Origin: Excoecaria cochinchinensis
Lineage: Eukaryota > Streptophyta > Magnoliopsida > Malpighiales > Euphorbiaceae
Reading direction: 5' to 3'
DNA: 64,000 nucleotides
Assembly: GCA_947683425.1 (NCBI GenBank)
Contig: CANTUQ010000020.1
Location: 6,079,001 to 6,143,000 of the forward strand
In this document: positions 1 through 9,763 of the stretch, one piece after another
How positions within the stretch are numbered: position 1 is the stretch's first letter
How the letters are laid out: each line of letters opens with the position of its first letter
Made by a program: the position numbers and the translations under genes
Notes under the pieces: model-generated
The model's database searches: none
Told to the model about the DNA's origin: nothing
What the model saw: the letters and a program-made list of their open reading frames with translations, nothing else

Positions 1-1
1 T

Positions 2-1072
2 TTGCCCATGACTCAGTGTAAGCATGACTCGGTATGGGTTATTGTGGATCGGTTGTCGAAATCTGCACATTTTCTACCAGTGCGAGTAGATTATTCGATG
101 GACAAGTTAGCAAAACTCTATGTGGATGAGATAGTGCGTTTGCATGGGATTCCGTCATCCATTGTATCAGACCGAGATCCTCGTTTTACATCCAAGTTTT
201 GGAAAGAACTTCAAGCAGCTTTGGGAACACGGTTAAATTTCAGTACTGCTTTCCATCCGCAGACTGATGGTCAATCAGAGAGGGTTATTCAGGTTTTGGA
301 AGATATGCTTCGGGGTTGTGCTTTAGAATTTTCAGGAAGCTGGGATCGGTATGTGTCTTTGATGGAATTTGCATATAATAACAGTTACCAGGTAAGCATT
401 GGTATGGCTCCTTACGAAGCACTGTATGGGCGGAAATGTAGAACACCAGTATGTTGGACTGAATTATCAGAAAAAGCTATGATAGGTCCGGATATAGTGC
501 GGGATACTGAAGAGAAAGTGAGGGTTGTACAACAGAACTTGAATGCAGCTAAGGACCGACAGCGTTCCTATGCAAATTTGAAGCGCAGAGATATTCAGTA
601 TGAAGTGGGTGATAAGGTTTTCTTGAAAGTATCACCGTGGCGTAAGGTTCTCCGTTTTGGAAAGAAAGGCAAACTAAGTCCACGTTTTATTGGACCATAT
701 GAGATTCTGAGAAAAGTAGGTCCAGTAGCGTATCAGTTAGCTTTGCCTATGGAGTTAGCTAGATTACATGATGTTTTTCATGTGTCTATGCTTCGGAGAT
801 ATCGGTCAGATCCTTCGCATGTGCTACCAATGCAAGATGTTAGGATTCAGTCAGACTTTTCTTTTGATGAAGAACCGAAGAGGATTTTGGATAGGGAAAT
901 CAGACAGCTTCGGAATAAGCAGATACCGTTAGTCAAAGTTCTATGGCAACATCACGGTATTGAAGAAGCTACATGGGAACCAGAGGAAGCTATGAGATTA
1001 CAATACCCTCAGTTATTCGGAACAGGTATGAATTTCGAGGACGAAATTCTGTTTAGTGGGGGAGTATTGTAA
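2..1072 (+). CDS. Integrase core plus chromodomain, C-terminal polyprotein fragment (element A)
   Basis: This is the C-terminal 356 residues of a gypsy polyprotein. The frame is open to the window edge, and the first codon is TTG, so this is not a real start. The integrase catalytic triad is visible as D16 (IVDRLSK), D57 (VSDRD) and E93 (GQSERVIQ), giving the canonical D,D35E spacing. A GPY/F-type segment (FIGPYEILRKVG) lies near residues 230-245. A chromodomain follows near residues 300-345 (VLWQHHGIEEATWEPEEA), which in chromoviruses is thought to direct integration to heterochromatin. The frame has no stop before the natural end, which overlaps the first bases of the LTR. It is therefore one of the best-preserved coding segments here. 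It could still belong to a dead element, because its gag and RT are not visible. Confidence 0.93.
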   Translation: MPMTQCKHDSVWVIVDRLSKSAHFLPVRVDYSMDKLAKLYVDEIVRLHGIPSSIVSDRDPRFTSKFWKELQAALGTRLNFSTAFHPQTDGQSERVIQVLEDMLRGCALEFSGSWDRYVSLMEFAYNNSYQVSIGMAPYEALYGRKCRTPVCWTELSEKAMIGPDIVRDTEEKVRVVQQNLNAAKDRQRSYANLKRRDIQYEVGDKVFLKVSPWRKVLRFGKKGKLSPRFIGPYEILRKVGPVAYQLALPMELARLHDVFHVSMLRRYRSDPSHVLPMQDVRIQSDFSFDEEPKRILDREIRQLRNKQIPLVKVLWQHHGIEEATWEPEEAMRLQYPQLFGTGMNFEDEILFSGGVL

Positions 1073-1420
1073 CACCCCAAAACCACCCAAGTAGTTTGAG
1101 CCTGTCCGTGTCTGTATGTGTGTATTTGTAAGTGTTACATGTATGGGTTTAATTAGATTATTTATTTAATTTATGTATAGTAATTTGAGAAGAGAAGTTA
1201 GGATATAGTATAAGTGGGTGTATAGAAATAAAGGGTGAATAAGAGCTAAATTAGTATGTAAAGTAAAGCATGGGAGTAGGGTATGATTTGGGACATGTGT
1301 CTCCTTGGGAGAGTGACATGTGGATATTGGATGGGTTAGCATTTATTGGGTTGGTGAGAGGAAAGGCAGCCAATTTCTTCTTTCCCTTGTTTTCCCGTTC
1401 TCCCTCTCCTCTTCACGCCA

Positions 1421-1729
1421 TTTCCTTCTTCTTCTTCTTCTTTCTCCTTTGTTCTTCCTTTTCTTTACATAATCTTGCTCCCTCTTCCTTAATTAAGTAA
1501 TTTGAGTTGATTAGCTTGTGGATTTGGAAGCTTATAGGTGAGTTTGGGTTATGGGTGTTTTAGATTCTTCTTCTTTATTTCCTTCTTCTTCTTCTTCTTT
1601 CTCCTTTGTTCTTCCTTTTCTTTACATAATCTTGCTCCCTCTTCCTTAATTAAGTAATTTGAGTTGATTAGCTTGTGGATTTGGAAGCTTATAGGTGAGT
1701 TTGGGTTATGGGTGTTTTAGATTCTTCTT
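1421..1729 (+). repeat. 154-bp tandem duplication in LTR A
   Basis: A pyrimidine-rich block (TTCCTTCTTCTTCTTC...) together with the following GAGTTGATTAGCTTGTGG and GTGAGT segment occurs twice, with a period of about 154 bp. The duplication also doubles the candidate leader-intron donor (near 1538 and 1692). Confidence 0.8.
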
Positions 1730-1893
1730 CTTTCTCTTCTCTAGGTCTTAGTTCATAATTATTTAGATATTTGGGTTGTTTTAGAATTGATCTTGATTGT
1801 TATGGGTTTGTGGTTCAGAGGAGGCTCCTAGACCGGATAAAGGAAAAGGAGTTGCTAGCGGAAGCGGAGCTCACGACTAGGAGCGAGGAAAAC
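1538..1893 (+). other. Candidate LTR leader intron and purine-rich exon (element A)
   Basis: A donor-like GTGAGT (1538, duplicated near 1692) is followed by a T-rich tract and an acceptor GGTTCAG ending at 1818. Seventeen bases after the acceptor lies the purine-rich motif GGATAAAGGAAAAGGA (1835-1850). The same arrangement of acceptor, 17-20 nt and GATAAAGGAAAAG occurs in solo LTR S (44949-44993) and in the gag-only element LTRs (13359-13395 on the minus strand). The exon can also encode a short peptide with a DKGKG core. Splicing is inferred, not shown. Confidence 0.45.
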
Positions 1894-2105
1894 CAGGTTT
1901 GGGAACGTTTGTGTAATTGTGTTTTGAATGAATATTGATGGTTGCTATTTTTGTGAAATTGATGAACTATGATGAGTGGATTTGCACTTGTATGATGTGA
2001 ATATGGTTAATTTGAAGTGAATGGTGTTGAATGCGAAGTATGGAGTTTGAGTTTATGGTTGCAATTTGGGGATGTTTTGCTGGGAATTATCGCAACAGGG
2101 CATGG

Positions 2106-2431
2106 GTCACGGTGGCAACCAATTTGATTACCACCGTGAGGTATGCTCGGGTTGCATTCTGCCCAGGAATTTTGGTATGTCACGGTGGCAATGGTTTTGG
2201 TTACCACCGTGACCTACCTTTGATTTACATTCTGTTTTGGAATTTTGGTATGTCACTGTGGCAATGGAATTGGTTACCACCGTGACCTACCTTTGTTTTA
2301 CATTCTGTTTTGGGGTTCTGCTATGTCACGGTGGCAATGGTTTTTGTCACCACCGTGACCTACCTCAAGTCTGCATTCTGTTTTGAGTTGTGGTATGTCA
2401 CGGTGGCAATGGAATTGGTTACCACCGTGAC
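2106..2431 (+). repeat. Five-unit hairpin array in LTR A (period 72-73 bp)
   Basis: There are five dyads starting at 2106, 2179, 2252, 2325 and 2397. Each is about 35 nt with arms GTCACGGTGGCAA and TTACCACCGTGAC around a 7-9 nt loop. The spacer between dyads (CTACCTTTG...TTCTGTTTTGG) is also repeated, so this is a tandem array. Some arms carry compensated or CpG-decay differences. Confidence 0.9.
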
Positions 2432-2786
2432 CCACCCTTCTTTGGTAATGAATATTTATTTGTTAAACGTAAAGTTTGAGTGTGGAATTAATGAATTTAT
2501 ATTCATATCAACATTGGATTAATGCTTCGTTCTGATAGGATATCCATTGTTTTGAATAATCGATGATTTCTGTATGATTTGTAAATTTAATTTATTTGAT
2601 CGTAACCTGCAAACCAAATAAGTGGATAGTTAGGCATGCCTAATAGAGCTTTGTGCCGCTGCAGCTATATGTACGACTTTTGACCCTGATCAGGTCCCAC
2701 AATTGGATCCTCGCGATCCCTCTGTCTGAATCTTTCTTAAGATTCCACGTAAAAACAATTTGAAAACAAAATAAAAAGAATGGTTC

Positions 2787-3055
2787 GATACCTTCGGGTA
2801 TCTATATGTTCATAAGACGATATCGATACTCTCAAGTATCTATATGTGTACTCGTTATCCACTCATTATGATTATGCAGGTGTCATTGTGTTTTGTACAT
2901 GAACTATTGAATATGAATGCCAATATTTGAATTAACTATTTATAATTATATGCCCATAATCGTATTGTTATCATATGTTTTCTGTCATCGTCACTGTGAG
3001 TGGCGGTTATGCATTTTGTGTTTTCCCCACTAAGCGATTTCGCTTAGCACGGGTG
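2787..3055 (+). other. Two conserved LTR hairpins (element A)
   Basis: Positions 2787-2802 form GATACC-TTCG-GGTATC, which in RNA gives a C(UUCG)G tetraloop. Positions 3025-3055 contain CCCCACTAAGCGATTTCGCTTAGCACGG in two parts: arms CTAAGCGA and TCGCTTAG flanked by CCCCA and CACGG. Both recur in the other Tekay-like LTRs in this window. The second lies 370-430 bp from the LTR 3' end in each of them. Confidence 0.7.
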
Positions 3056-3461
3056 TTTATCCGTGCAGGTGTGGAAGGTTTTGGTACGCATATTCTGGGC
3101 GTGTCGCATCGGGAAGGCCAACGCAACTAGAGATTTGGGTGCTTTATAGTATAGGCTTTCCTTTTTCTTTTTGTAATAGATATATGGTTTTGTTAGCCCT
3201 TTTGGAACAGTGTATCTTGGGCTTCTGTAAATTTGGTCCTTTCGTAATATGTAAAGACTTTCTTTTGGTATATTAATGAAGTATATTTTGTTCAGTATCA
3301 CTCTTCTCCGTTTTAAAGATTTTAATTATCTCTTAATTGTCGCTATATTTATGTAATGTTTGCATGTTTATACTAGTGGGATGTGACACTCCTATCTATC
3401 CAGGGAGCCTTCTCCCTCCAATCTGTTTGGAAGTCTCCTTGGTATAGGTTGGGGTGTGACA

Positions 3462-4751
3462 CCAGGAGTGGACCGAAAAATCGCGAAACACGCCATCCCT
3501 ACGTATCCAGATGGTAGGCCCGTCAAGCAGAAGTTGAGAAGGCTCAGGCCGGAGTGGGCAAACAAAGTAAAGGAGGAAATTCACAAGTAGATTGAGGCCA
3601 AATTCCTAGTTGAGGTACAATACCCTACCTGGTTGGCCAAAGTTGTCCCAGTAGCCAAGAAAAACGGTAAAGTAAGGGTATGTGTGGACTATCGAGACTT
3701 AAACAAGGCTTGTCCAAAGGATGACTTTTCGTTGCCCCACATAGACGTTCTGGTGGATAGCGCAGTTGCCTGCATGATGTACAGTTTTATGGATGGTTAC
3801 GCAGGCTACAACAAAATACTCAATAGGATAATTGACCGGATTAAGACGGCTTTCATCACGAAATGGGGGACATTTGCTTACAGGGTAATGCCCTTCGGCT
3901 TGAAAAACACAGGCGTAACTTATCAAAGGATGGCCACGAAGATTCTAGATGATTTGATTCATAAAAAAGTAGAAATATATGTGGATGATATGATGATCAA
4001 ATCGGCCACCAGAGAAGGTCACTTTGAAGCTCTAGAAAAGTTCTTTCAAAGAATCGGAAAGTACAACTTGCGATTAAATCCCAAGAAATGTATCTTTGGT
4101 GTCACCTTAGGGAAGCTCCTAGGACACGTAGTTAGCCAGAGGGGTATCGAGATTATCCCAGATAAGGTTAGGGCCATTAGAGAAATGCCGGTACCGCAAA
4201 AGGAAAAAGACGTGAGAAGCTTTCTGGGTAGGTTGCAGTATGTCAGTAGGTTTATCGCTAAGCTTACTTTGATCTGTGAACCGATTTTCAAACTGCTCAG
4301 AAAAGAACAACCAGTAGTATGGAACGAAGATTGTCAGAAGGCTTTCGATACTATCAGAGAGTATTTGCTGAATCCATCGATTTTGAGACCGCCGCAGCCA
4401 GTCGAACCACTTATCCTATATTTGGCAATAGAAGATAGTTCTGTAGGTGCCATGATGGCCCAAGAAGATGAATTCAGAGTGGAATTTGCTATTTACTACC
4501 TCAGCAAGAAGTTCCTGGCTTATGAGGTTAAGTATGCAGAAGTAGAAAAGATTTGCCTTGCGGTAATCTGGGCATCTAAGAAATTGAGACATTACTTTCA
4601 TTCTTAGAAGGTACAGGCAGTTGCAAAGCAGAATCCCTTAAGATACTTGCAGAAAGCTCCATCTTTACTTGGGACAATAGGTAGGTGGTTGTTGCTGCTA
4701 TAAGAATTTGATGTAGAGTACGTTACTCGGAAGACTATCAAAGGGCATACA
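3462..4751 (+). pseudogene. Reverse transcriptase and first RNase H of Tat element D (disabled)
   Basis: The segment encodes the RT of a Tat-clade polyprotein. It includes the N-terminal palm approach (VDYRDLNKACPKDDFSLP), the fingers motif (MPFGLKNTGVTYQRM) and the catalytic box YVDDMM near 3979-3996. A gypsy RNase H follows, with KKFLAYEVKYAEVEKICLAVIWA and LRHYF. It enters abruptly at 3462, where element A is inserted. A single frame runs through but is broken by TAG at 3588, TAG at 4605 and TAA at 4701. The intact catalytic aspartates and single-base stops suggest recent decay. Element C carries the same order on the opposite strand. Confidence 0.9.
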
Positions 4752-5591
4752 GTGGTTGAATTCCTAGCAGAACACCCAATTCAAGGAGACTCATACGAGT
4801 TCAACTTCCCGAATGAGGATGTGCCAGCTATAGCAGTTCAGGGTTGGCAATTGCACTTTGACAGGGCTGTAAATAGCAAGGGGGTAGGAGTAAGAGTTAT
4901 TCTGACAACCCCGGATGATGAGAAACTTCCCTTAGCAAAGAAACTGAGATTCAGGGCTACCAATAATGAGGCTGAGTATGAAGCATGTACTTTTTGTTTG
5001 GAAGCATTAATAGCCTTGGGAGCCAAGAATGTGGAAGTATTTGGAGATTCATCCCTAGTGATCAATCAAATTCGAGGTGAATGGGCTATTAAAGAAGAGA
5101 GACTGATGCCATACGTCAAGCACTTGAAGGATTTGAGCGGTCAGTTTGAGGTATGTACATTCCATTTTGTTCTGAGGGATGAGAATCAGTTCGCAGATGC
5201 GCTCGCTACTTTAGTGTCAATATGGGACAATTCGAAAGGGGTAGTCATGAGGCCGGTTTTGATTTCTAGCTCTGAGAGACCTAGATTCGAATCTAAGTCA
5301 GTAATGGAAATAGAAGTAGCAGATGGGAAGCCGTGGTATTATGATATTAGGAACTATCTAGAAAATGCAGCATTTCTAGAAGAAGCAACCGAGAATCATC
5401 AGAGAATGATCCATAAGCTGTCTACTCAATTCATCTGCATAGATGGAATATTATACAAACGACAGGCCGATGGCATCCAGTTAAGGTGTCTGGACGAGAA
5501 AGAAGGCAAGAGGGTAATGGAAAAAACTCAAGTCGGCATATGCGGAGCCCATATGAACGGGCTGACATTAGCTAAAAAGATCATGAGATAA
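4752..5591 (+). pseudogene. Archaeal-like second RNase H and integrase zinc-binding region (element D)
   Basis: An RNase H of the archaeal-like type follows the classical one, which is a known trait of Tat/Ogre elements. Its landmarks are WQLHFDRAVNSKG (first catalytic Asp), ATNNEAEYEAC (Glu), FGDSSLVINQI (Asp) and ADALATL (last Asp). The usual Gly after the first Asp is replaced by Arg. The C-terminal part (GICGAHMNGLTLAKK) begins the His/Cys zinc-binding region of integrase. It ends at an in-frame TAA (5589), and the frame continues beyond it. Confidence 0.85.
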
Positions 5592-6638
5592 GGATTCTTT
5601 TGGCTCACCATGGATATAGATTGCTTGAAGTATGTAAAGCAGTGTCAGTTGTGCCAACAATATGAAGACTTAAGACACTTACCCGTTTTAGAACTGTATA
5701 GTCTGACATCGCCTTGGCCATTCGCAGCTTGGGGATTGACATTATTTGAGAGATACGTCCCATGGCCTCTAATGGGCATAGGTACATCATTGTCGCCATG
5801 GACTACTTTACCAAGTGGGTAAAAGTTGAGTCCTTCAAGAAGGTTGATGCTCGGGATATGGCAAAGTTCATCGAGAAGAACTTGATATGTAGATATGGCC
5901 TTCCACACCACGTGGTATCTGACAACGGGGTCCAGTTCATGGCCGAAACGAAGAAGTTACTTCAAAAATATGGTATTGAGCATCACAAGTCTTCTCCGTA
6001 TCATTCTCAAGCCAACAGGGCAGTAGAAGCCGCTAACAAGAATGTCAAGAGGATCTTGGCCAAGATGGTTCAGAGTTACAAAGATTGGGCAGACAAGTTA
6101 CCTTTTGCAGGGCTACAAAACGACTATCAGAACTTTAACAGGAGCAACCCCATATTCCTTGGTCTATGGGACGAAAGCAGTATTGCCAGTTGAGGTCGAA
6201 CTCAAGTCACTAAGGTTGGTTATGGAAGCTGAGATTCCGAAAGCTGAATGGGCACATTAGCAGTTGCAACACTTAAACATGTTGGATGAGAGCAGGTTGA
6301 GAGCCTACTACCATAATTAGATCTATCAAAAGAGACTTGCCAGATCATTCGAGAAGAAAGTCAAAAAGCACCAATTGAAAGAGGGAGACTTGGTATTCAA
6401 GAAAAAGCACCCATTGAAAGAGGGAGACTTGGTATTCAAGCAGATGAGACCAGGCGTGCCAGACATAAGGAGAAAATTCAGACCAACATGGGAGGGTCCA
6501 TTCATGCTCAAGAAGCTACTATCAAAGGGGGCGGCAATCTTGTCAGATAGGATGGCAACGATTTTAAGGAACTGGTCAACGTCGATAGACTCAAGAGGTT
6601 CCATGGCTAAAGACAATAAAATCAAAAGAAGAGAATAA
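5592..6638 (+). pseudogene. Integrase of Tat element D (frameshifted)
   Basis: The zinc-binding Cys pair (CQLCQQ) is near 5644. A one-base deletion near 5735 moves the catalytic core to another frame. The core shows AMDYFTKW, VSDNGVQFM and QANRAVEAANK. The second Asp and the Glu are separated by 34 residues, one fewer than the usual 35, and the same is true in element C. A TGA near 5747 and a further shift near 6115 follow. The C-terminal domain (AVLPVEVELKSLR, KEGDLVFK, RRKFRPTWEGPF) is scattered over two frames. A 36-bp tandem duplication near 6375-6440 repeats the KEGDLVFK segment. The protein cannot be made intact. Confidence 0.88.
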
Positions 6639-7026
6639 AAGCCCTGCAGGTCAAAAACTGAAAAAAGGCAGCCTTGCTAAAATTGGGCGCCTCGTCAGGG
6701 TGAAAACCGAAAAAAGGCATCCTGGTTAAAAATTAGAGGCTTGAGTGAAAATGTCCAATCAACAAAACCCGAGAGGGCTGATTGGTAACAGGAGGTTATG
6801 CTATCAATATTTGGCTCCTTGAATGAATGTAGTTTTGCATTTTTTAATTAGTGTTAAACGATGATCATGTGAATTGAAATCATACTGAGATGTACACAAT
6901 TTTGTGAAATGAAATAAAACTAAATTTATTCATTCATATTATTTTCTAAGTTCTGTTTTAAAAAGAAACATATTGCTCAAAATGAATACAAATCTCAATT
7001 AAACCCTACTACTGCTCTCGCCGGCC
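6639..7026 (+). other. Non-coding spacer between pol and the antisense ORF (element D)
   Basis: About 390 bp hold no recognisable gene. A short motif (GTxAAAAxCxGAAAAAAGGCA) occurs twice near 6650 and 6700 and is shared with the matching spacer of element C (35100-35240, opposite strand). The rest is A/T-rich and presumably holds the converging 3' ends of pol and the antisense ORF. Confidence 0.6.
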
Positions 7027-8357
7027 AAATGTCTAAGTCATCGAGTCATGTTGTCAACAGAAGGACTGAGCACCCGTCTCTTGTATGCGCTGGTAGAAAC
7101 AATAGATTGATGACCAAAAGAGGGAATGACAGTCCTCACTGGTAGTCCAGCCCAGAGTTCATGATAGCGAGAGGCAAAAGCTGCAGATAAGATTCCGCCT
7201 TGGAAAGATAGAGGGACTCTCACCACGTCTTGAGTTATCCCGAGCTGTCGAGTGCATCGGGCCATGATGTAAAAGGTAACCTCACGTTGCCCACATAAGG
7301 GAACACATCTTGAAGAACCATCAACTGTCGCAGCAGATAGTGGGAGTCAAGTGCTCGTGAAGCTAATGTCTTCGTCGGTTACCTCGCTAAATCTGGTAAT
7401 GCCCTTGTCAGGGGTCACAAATGAGTATAGACGCTGGCGAGGAAGAAATTGCCTCGAATAATACTGACTAATGACCCTGGGAGGTGGTTCTGACAGCAGC
7501 TTCAACTTCTCTTACAGCCATATCTGAAAAGGGAAACAAGAAAAAATAAGAGCCGAAGAAAATAAGAAAATAAGGCAAAGAAAAATAAAAGCTGCTGGAG
7601 CAAATTGGGTTCACTTTAAGCAAAAGTAAGGCATAGGGTTGTGTGAAAATCCCTAAAGGGACACATTTCCCGCTAAGAAAAGCTAGTGCGAAAATTCATA
7701 AGCAACGCACTACCTTTGAAAACAACGACTTACCTAGAGTAATAAGGGGCTCCCAAAGAAAGTAGTGGAGGGCCCAGCACGGATAGAATTAAGACCTATG
7801 ATAGTCTCAGTGAGGATCAGTGGAAAGAGGGTCAATCCACATTGGAAATCATCCAGAATCCCAAACAGATGAGAGTCTCCAATCAGCTCCTCTGAAGTCA
7901 CAATCAGATACTTCATCAGGCAGAAAAGAAAGATAACACTTACGCGGTATGGAGGAGCATCGAGGAATTCTTCTAGTGCCTCAATCAGTGGTTCTAAGGC
8001 AAATATGGGGCCCTGAGGAACTAGATGGGCAGTGTCAGAAGGGGCAATGTTTAAAGCCAGTGCGACGTCTCGAGTCTGAACCAAGCTGCAGCGGGGAATG
8101 CAAGGCAAGGTGCCGGGTGGATACCAAGTCCCCGTAATAGCAGCAAGCTCTTCAGGTAAGGGGCACAGTTCCTGGTATGTAAACCTGAAAACATGAAATC
8201 GCGGGTCCCAGAAATGAACCGCGGCCAAAAGAAGATTGTAGTCTACTTTGACTCTTCTCAGGAATCTCAGACCGGAAATTGGAGCCAAAGTAGGGTTTTC
8301 CCAAGTTTGTTGAGTATCCATAATTCGGTGCATCCTGACAGTAGTGGCGAAAGACAT
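7027..8357 (-). pseudogene. Antisense plant mobile-domain ORF of element D (two exons, disabled)
   Basis: This ORF runs opposite to pol. Exon 1 (8357 to 7734, starting MSFATTV) has the motifs FRFTYQELCPLPEELAAITG and IPRCSLVQTRD, typical of the plant mobile domain found in plant transposon-related and host proteins. The exon ends with a donor-like CTCTAG|GTAAGT. An intron of about 210 bp runs to TTTTCAG near 7525. Exon 2 (about 7524-7027) continues with IWLxEKL and FYIMARCTRQLGI. The copy in element C has the same exon structure on the opposite strand. Here Gln and Trp codons have become stops (CAG to TAG at the exon end, CAA to TAA, TGG to TGA). The function in the retroelement life cycle is unknown. 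Confidence 0.8.
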
Positions 8358-8420
8358 TCCTCAAGTCCTACGGTTGGAAGTTTAAAAGACATTCCTCAAG
8401 TCCTACGGTTGGAAGTTTAA
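8352..8420 (-). repeat. 36-bp tandem duplication over the antisense ORF start (element D)
   Basis: The segment containing GACATTCCTCAAGTCCTACG occurs twice head to tail. It duplicates the region of the start codon of the antisense ORF, so two ATGTCTTT contexts exist and only the inner one leads into the long frame. Confidence 0.8.
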
Positions 8421-8523
8421 GGTTGGCCAAGGAAATAAGCAAGAAAGAAGGAAAAAACCTGAGAAAAGGCTTGGATTTAAGCTTAAAAAGATAAAGGGCA
8501 CAAAAACAGAGGAAGAAAGGAGC

Positions 8524-8913
8524 AATTTATGGTGATGAGTGACCGACGGTGTGCCTGTCTGTCGTATTACTGATGGCAAGCCCGTCTGTAAGCTTGCCCG
8601 TCTGTCATATAACCGATGGCAAGCCCATCGGTCATTCCAATAGGCAGATCTTTCTCCTGCATGTTGCATACATGACACGCGCATAAAATAATCTTTGCAT
8701 ATTGTATTTGAAATTTTGCAGGCAAATCCAAGCGTGGAAGTTGAAAAATATTCGTGAAAAAAAAAAATTTAATGAGGTAATTAATTTCCATTTAATTAGA
8801 AATTAATTAGGTAATTAATTAAACAATCAAATTAGAATCCGGAGTGACAGATGGGCTGCCAGTCGCTCGCTCTTTAGACGGGTAGCCCATCGGTCATTAA
8901 AATCTATAAATAG
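8524..8913. promoter_or_regulatory. Divergent promoter region with palindrome cluster (element D)
   Basis: A plus-strand TATA box (CTATAAATAG, 8904-8913) points toward ORF2. A weaker minus-strand one (CCATAAATT, 8524-8532) points toward the antisense ORF. Between them lies a cluster of dyads built on GACCGACGG, CCGTCTGTC and GCCCATCGGTC (8535-8895). Element C has the same arrangement at 33240-33490. Promoter activity is inferred. Confidence 0.6.
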
Positions 8914-9133
8914 TGCAAGTCACTGATGCCCACTAGTTTTTTTTTCCTTTTCTCCTTTTCACTCTCCCTCACTAATCGACGCCCTTTCGGTTTTTTGGCC
9001 ATATCTCCCTCATTTTCCCCCGTTTCGTGCGCCGTTCATGCTAAAACGACACTCACACTGTTCCGCACACTTAGAAGCACTTTTTACATGCTTTAATCGA
9101 ATTTATTTTCAGCACAGTCTCGTCGACATGCAG

Positions 9134-9762
9134 GTCAGTTATTCATTTTTTCTACTTTTCTTTTTAATCTCAATATTTTTCATGAGAAATGCATGTTGGC
9201 ATAATGTAGCATAATATAATGTTGATTTCTGCCTTATTCCTAAAAAATAAAAAAAAATGAAAATGAAAAGAACAAAATGACAAGAGAACGAAAGTTATCC
9301 ATGGAAAACTTGGATTTTCCACTGTTGGACTTAGTTCTAGGACCAACCCGAACTTAACAAGACATGAATAATTTAAAATGTTGCTTGGGACCTAAGGCCT
9401 GTCCTTTTTCTTATTTTTTTGTGCAGGAGGTTGGGCACATCCTTGCCGGGATGCTGCCCAAATTTTTGTAACTTTTTCTAAGAAGACACATCCTTGCTGG
9501 GATACTGCCCAAATTGTTTTAATTTTTCTGGTTAGGCACATCCGTACCGGGATGTTGCCCAAATTTTTTATTGGGCATGCCTTGTCGGGATGTTGCCTAA
9601 ATTTTTTTATATATTTTGTATAAATGTACCCCTACGAGGACGCTGTTGATATTATCGCATGTCGGCCCTAGATGCCACCAAAATTTACAAAGTCATAATC
9701 TTTTGCTTAGCCGTTATTTGTCGTGGTGATGCCAAACTAATTTCTTACTTTTTTCTTTTCAG
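9134..9762 (+). other. 5' UTR intron of ORF2 with internal repeats (element D)
   Basis: The donor CAG|GTCAGT (9134) and acceptor CTTTTCAG (9762) bracket 629 bp directly before the ORF2 ATG (9764). Element C has a matching intron (32368-33079, minus strand). Four imperfect ~60-bp units with the core GGGCACATCCTTGCCGGGAT lie at 9424-9605. A related GGGCA...CCGGG repeat also occurs in the intron of element C. Confidence 0.65.
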
Positions 9763-9763
9763 G

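Larger units (their letters stand above)
1..3461 (+). mobile_element. Element A: 3' part of a Tekay-like chromovirus
   Basis: The integrase-chromodomain end of a Ty3/gypsy polyprotein is followed by a polypurine tract (GTGGGGGA near 1057-1064) and a complete 3' LTR. The 5' portion is outside the window. The element interrupts the pol of Tat element D: D coding sequence resumes at 3462, in the middle of a conserved motif (PG|xDR) that is continuous in element C. Its TSD cannot be checked because the left end is missing. The chromodomain and the conserved pol tail around 1031-1050 fit the Tekay/Del group of plant chromoviruses. Confidence 0.9.
1068..3461 (+). repeat. 3' LTR of element A
   Basis: The LTR opens TGTAACACCCCAAAACC directly after the polypurine tract and closes GGTTGGGGTGTGACA. 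These ends form the imperfect terminal inverted repeat expected of this family. The last ~60 bp align with the outer end of LTR F. It contains a pyrimidine-rich leader with a 154-bp tandem duplication, a likely leader intron, a five-unit hairpin array, and two conserved hairpins near its 3' side. I see no clear TATA box, unlike LTR E. Confidence 0.85.

Noticed and set aside
2106..2431. CRISPR-like array (regular repeats with spacers)
   Set aside because: Repeat and spacer are both repeated, the units are dyads of a tandem duplication within a plant LTR, and no cas genes exist. It is a minisatellite of hairpins.
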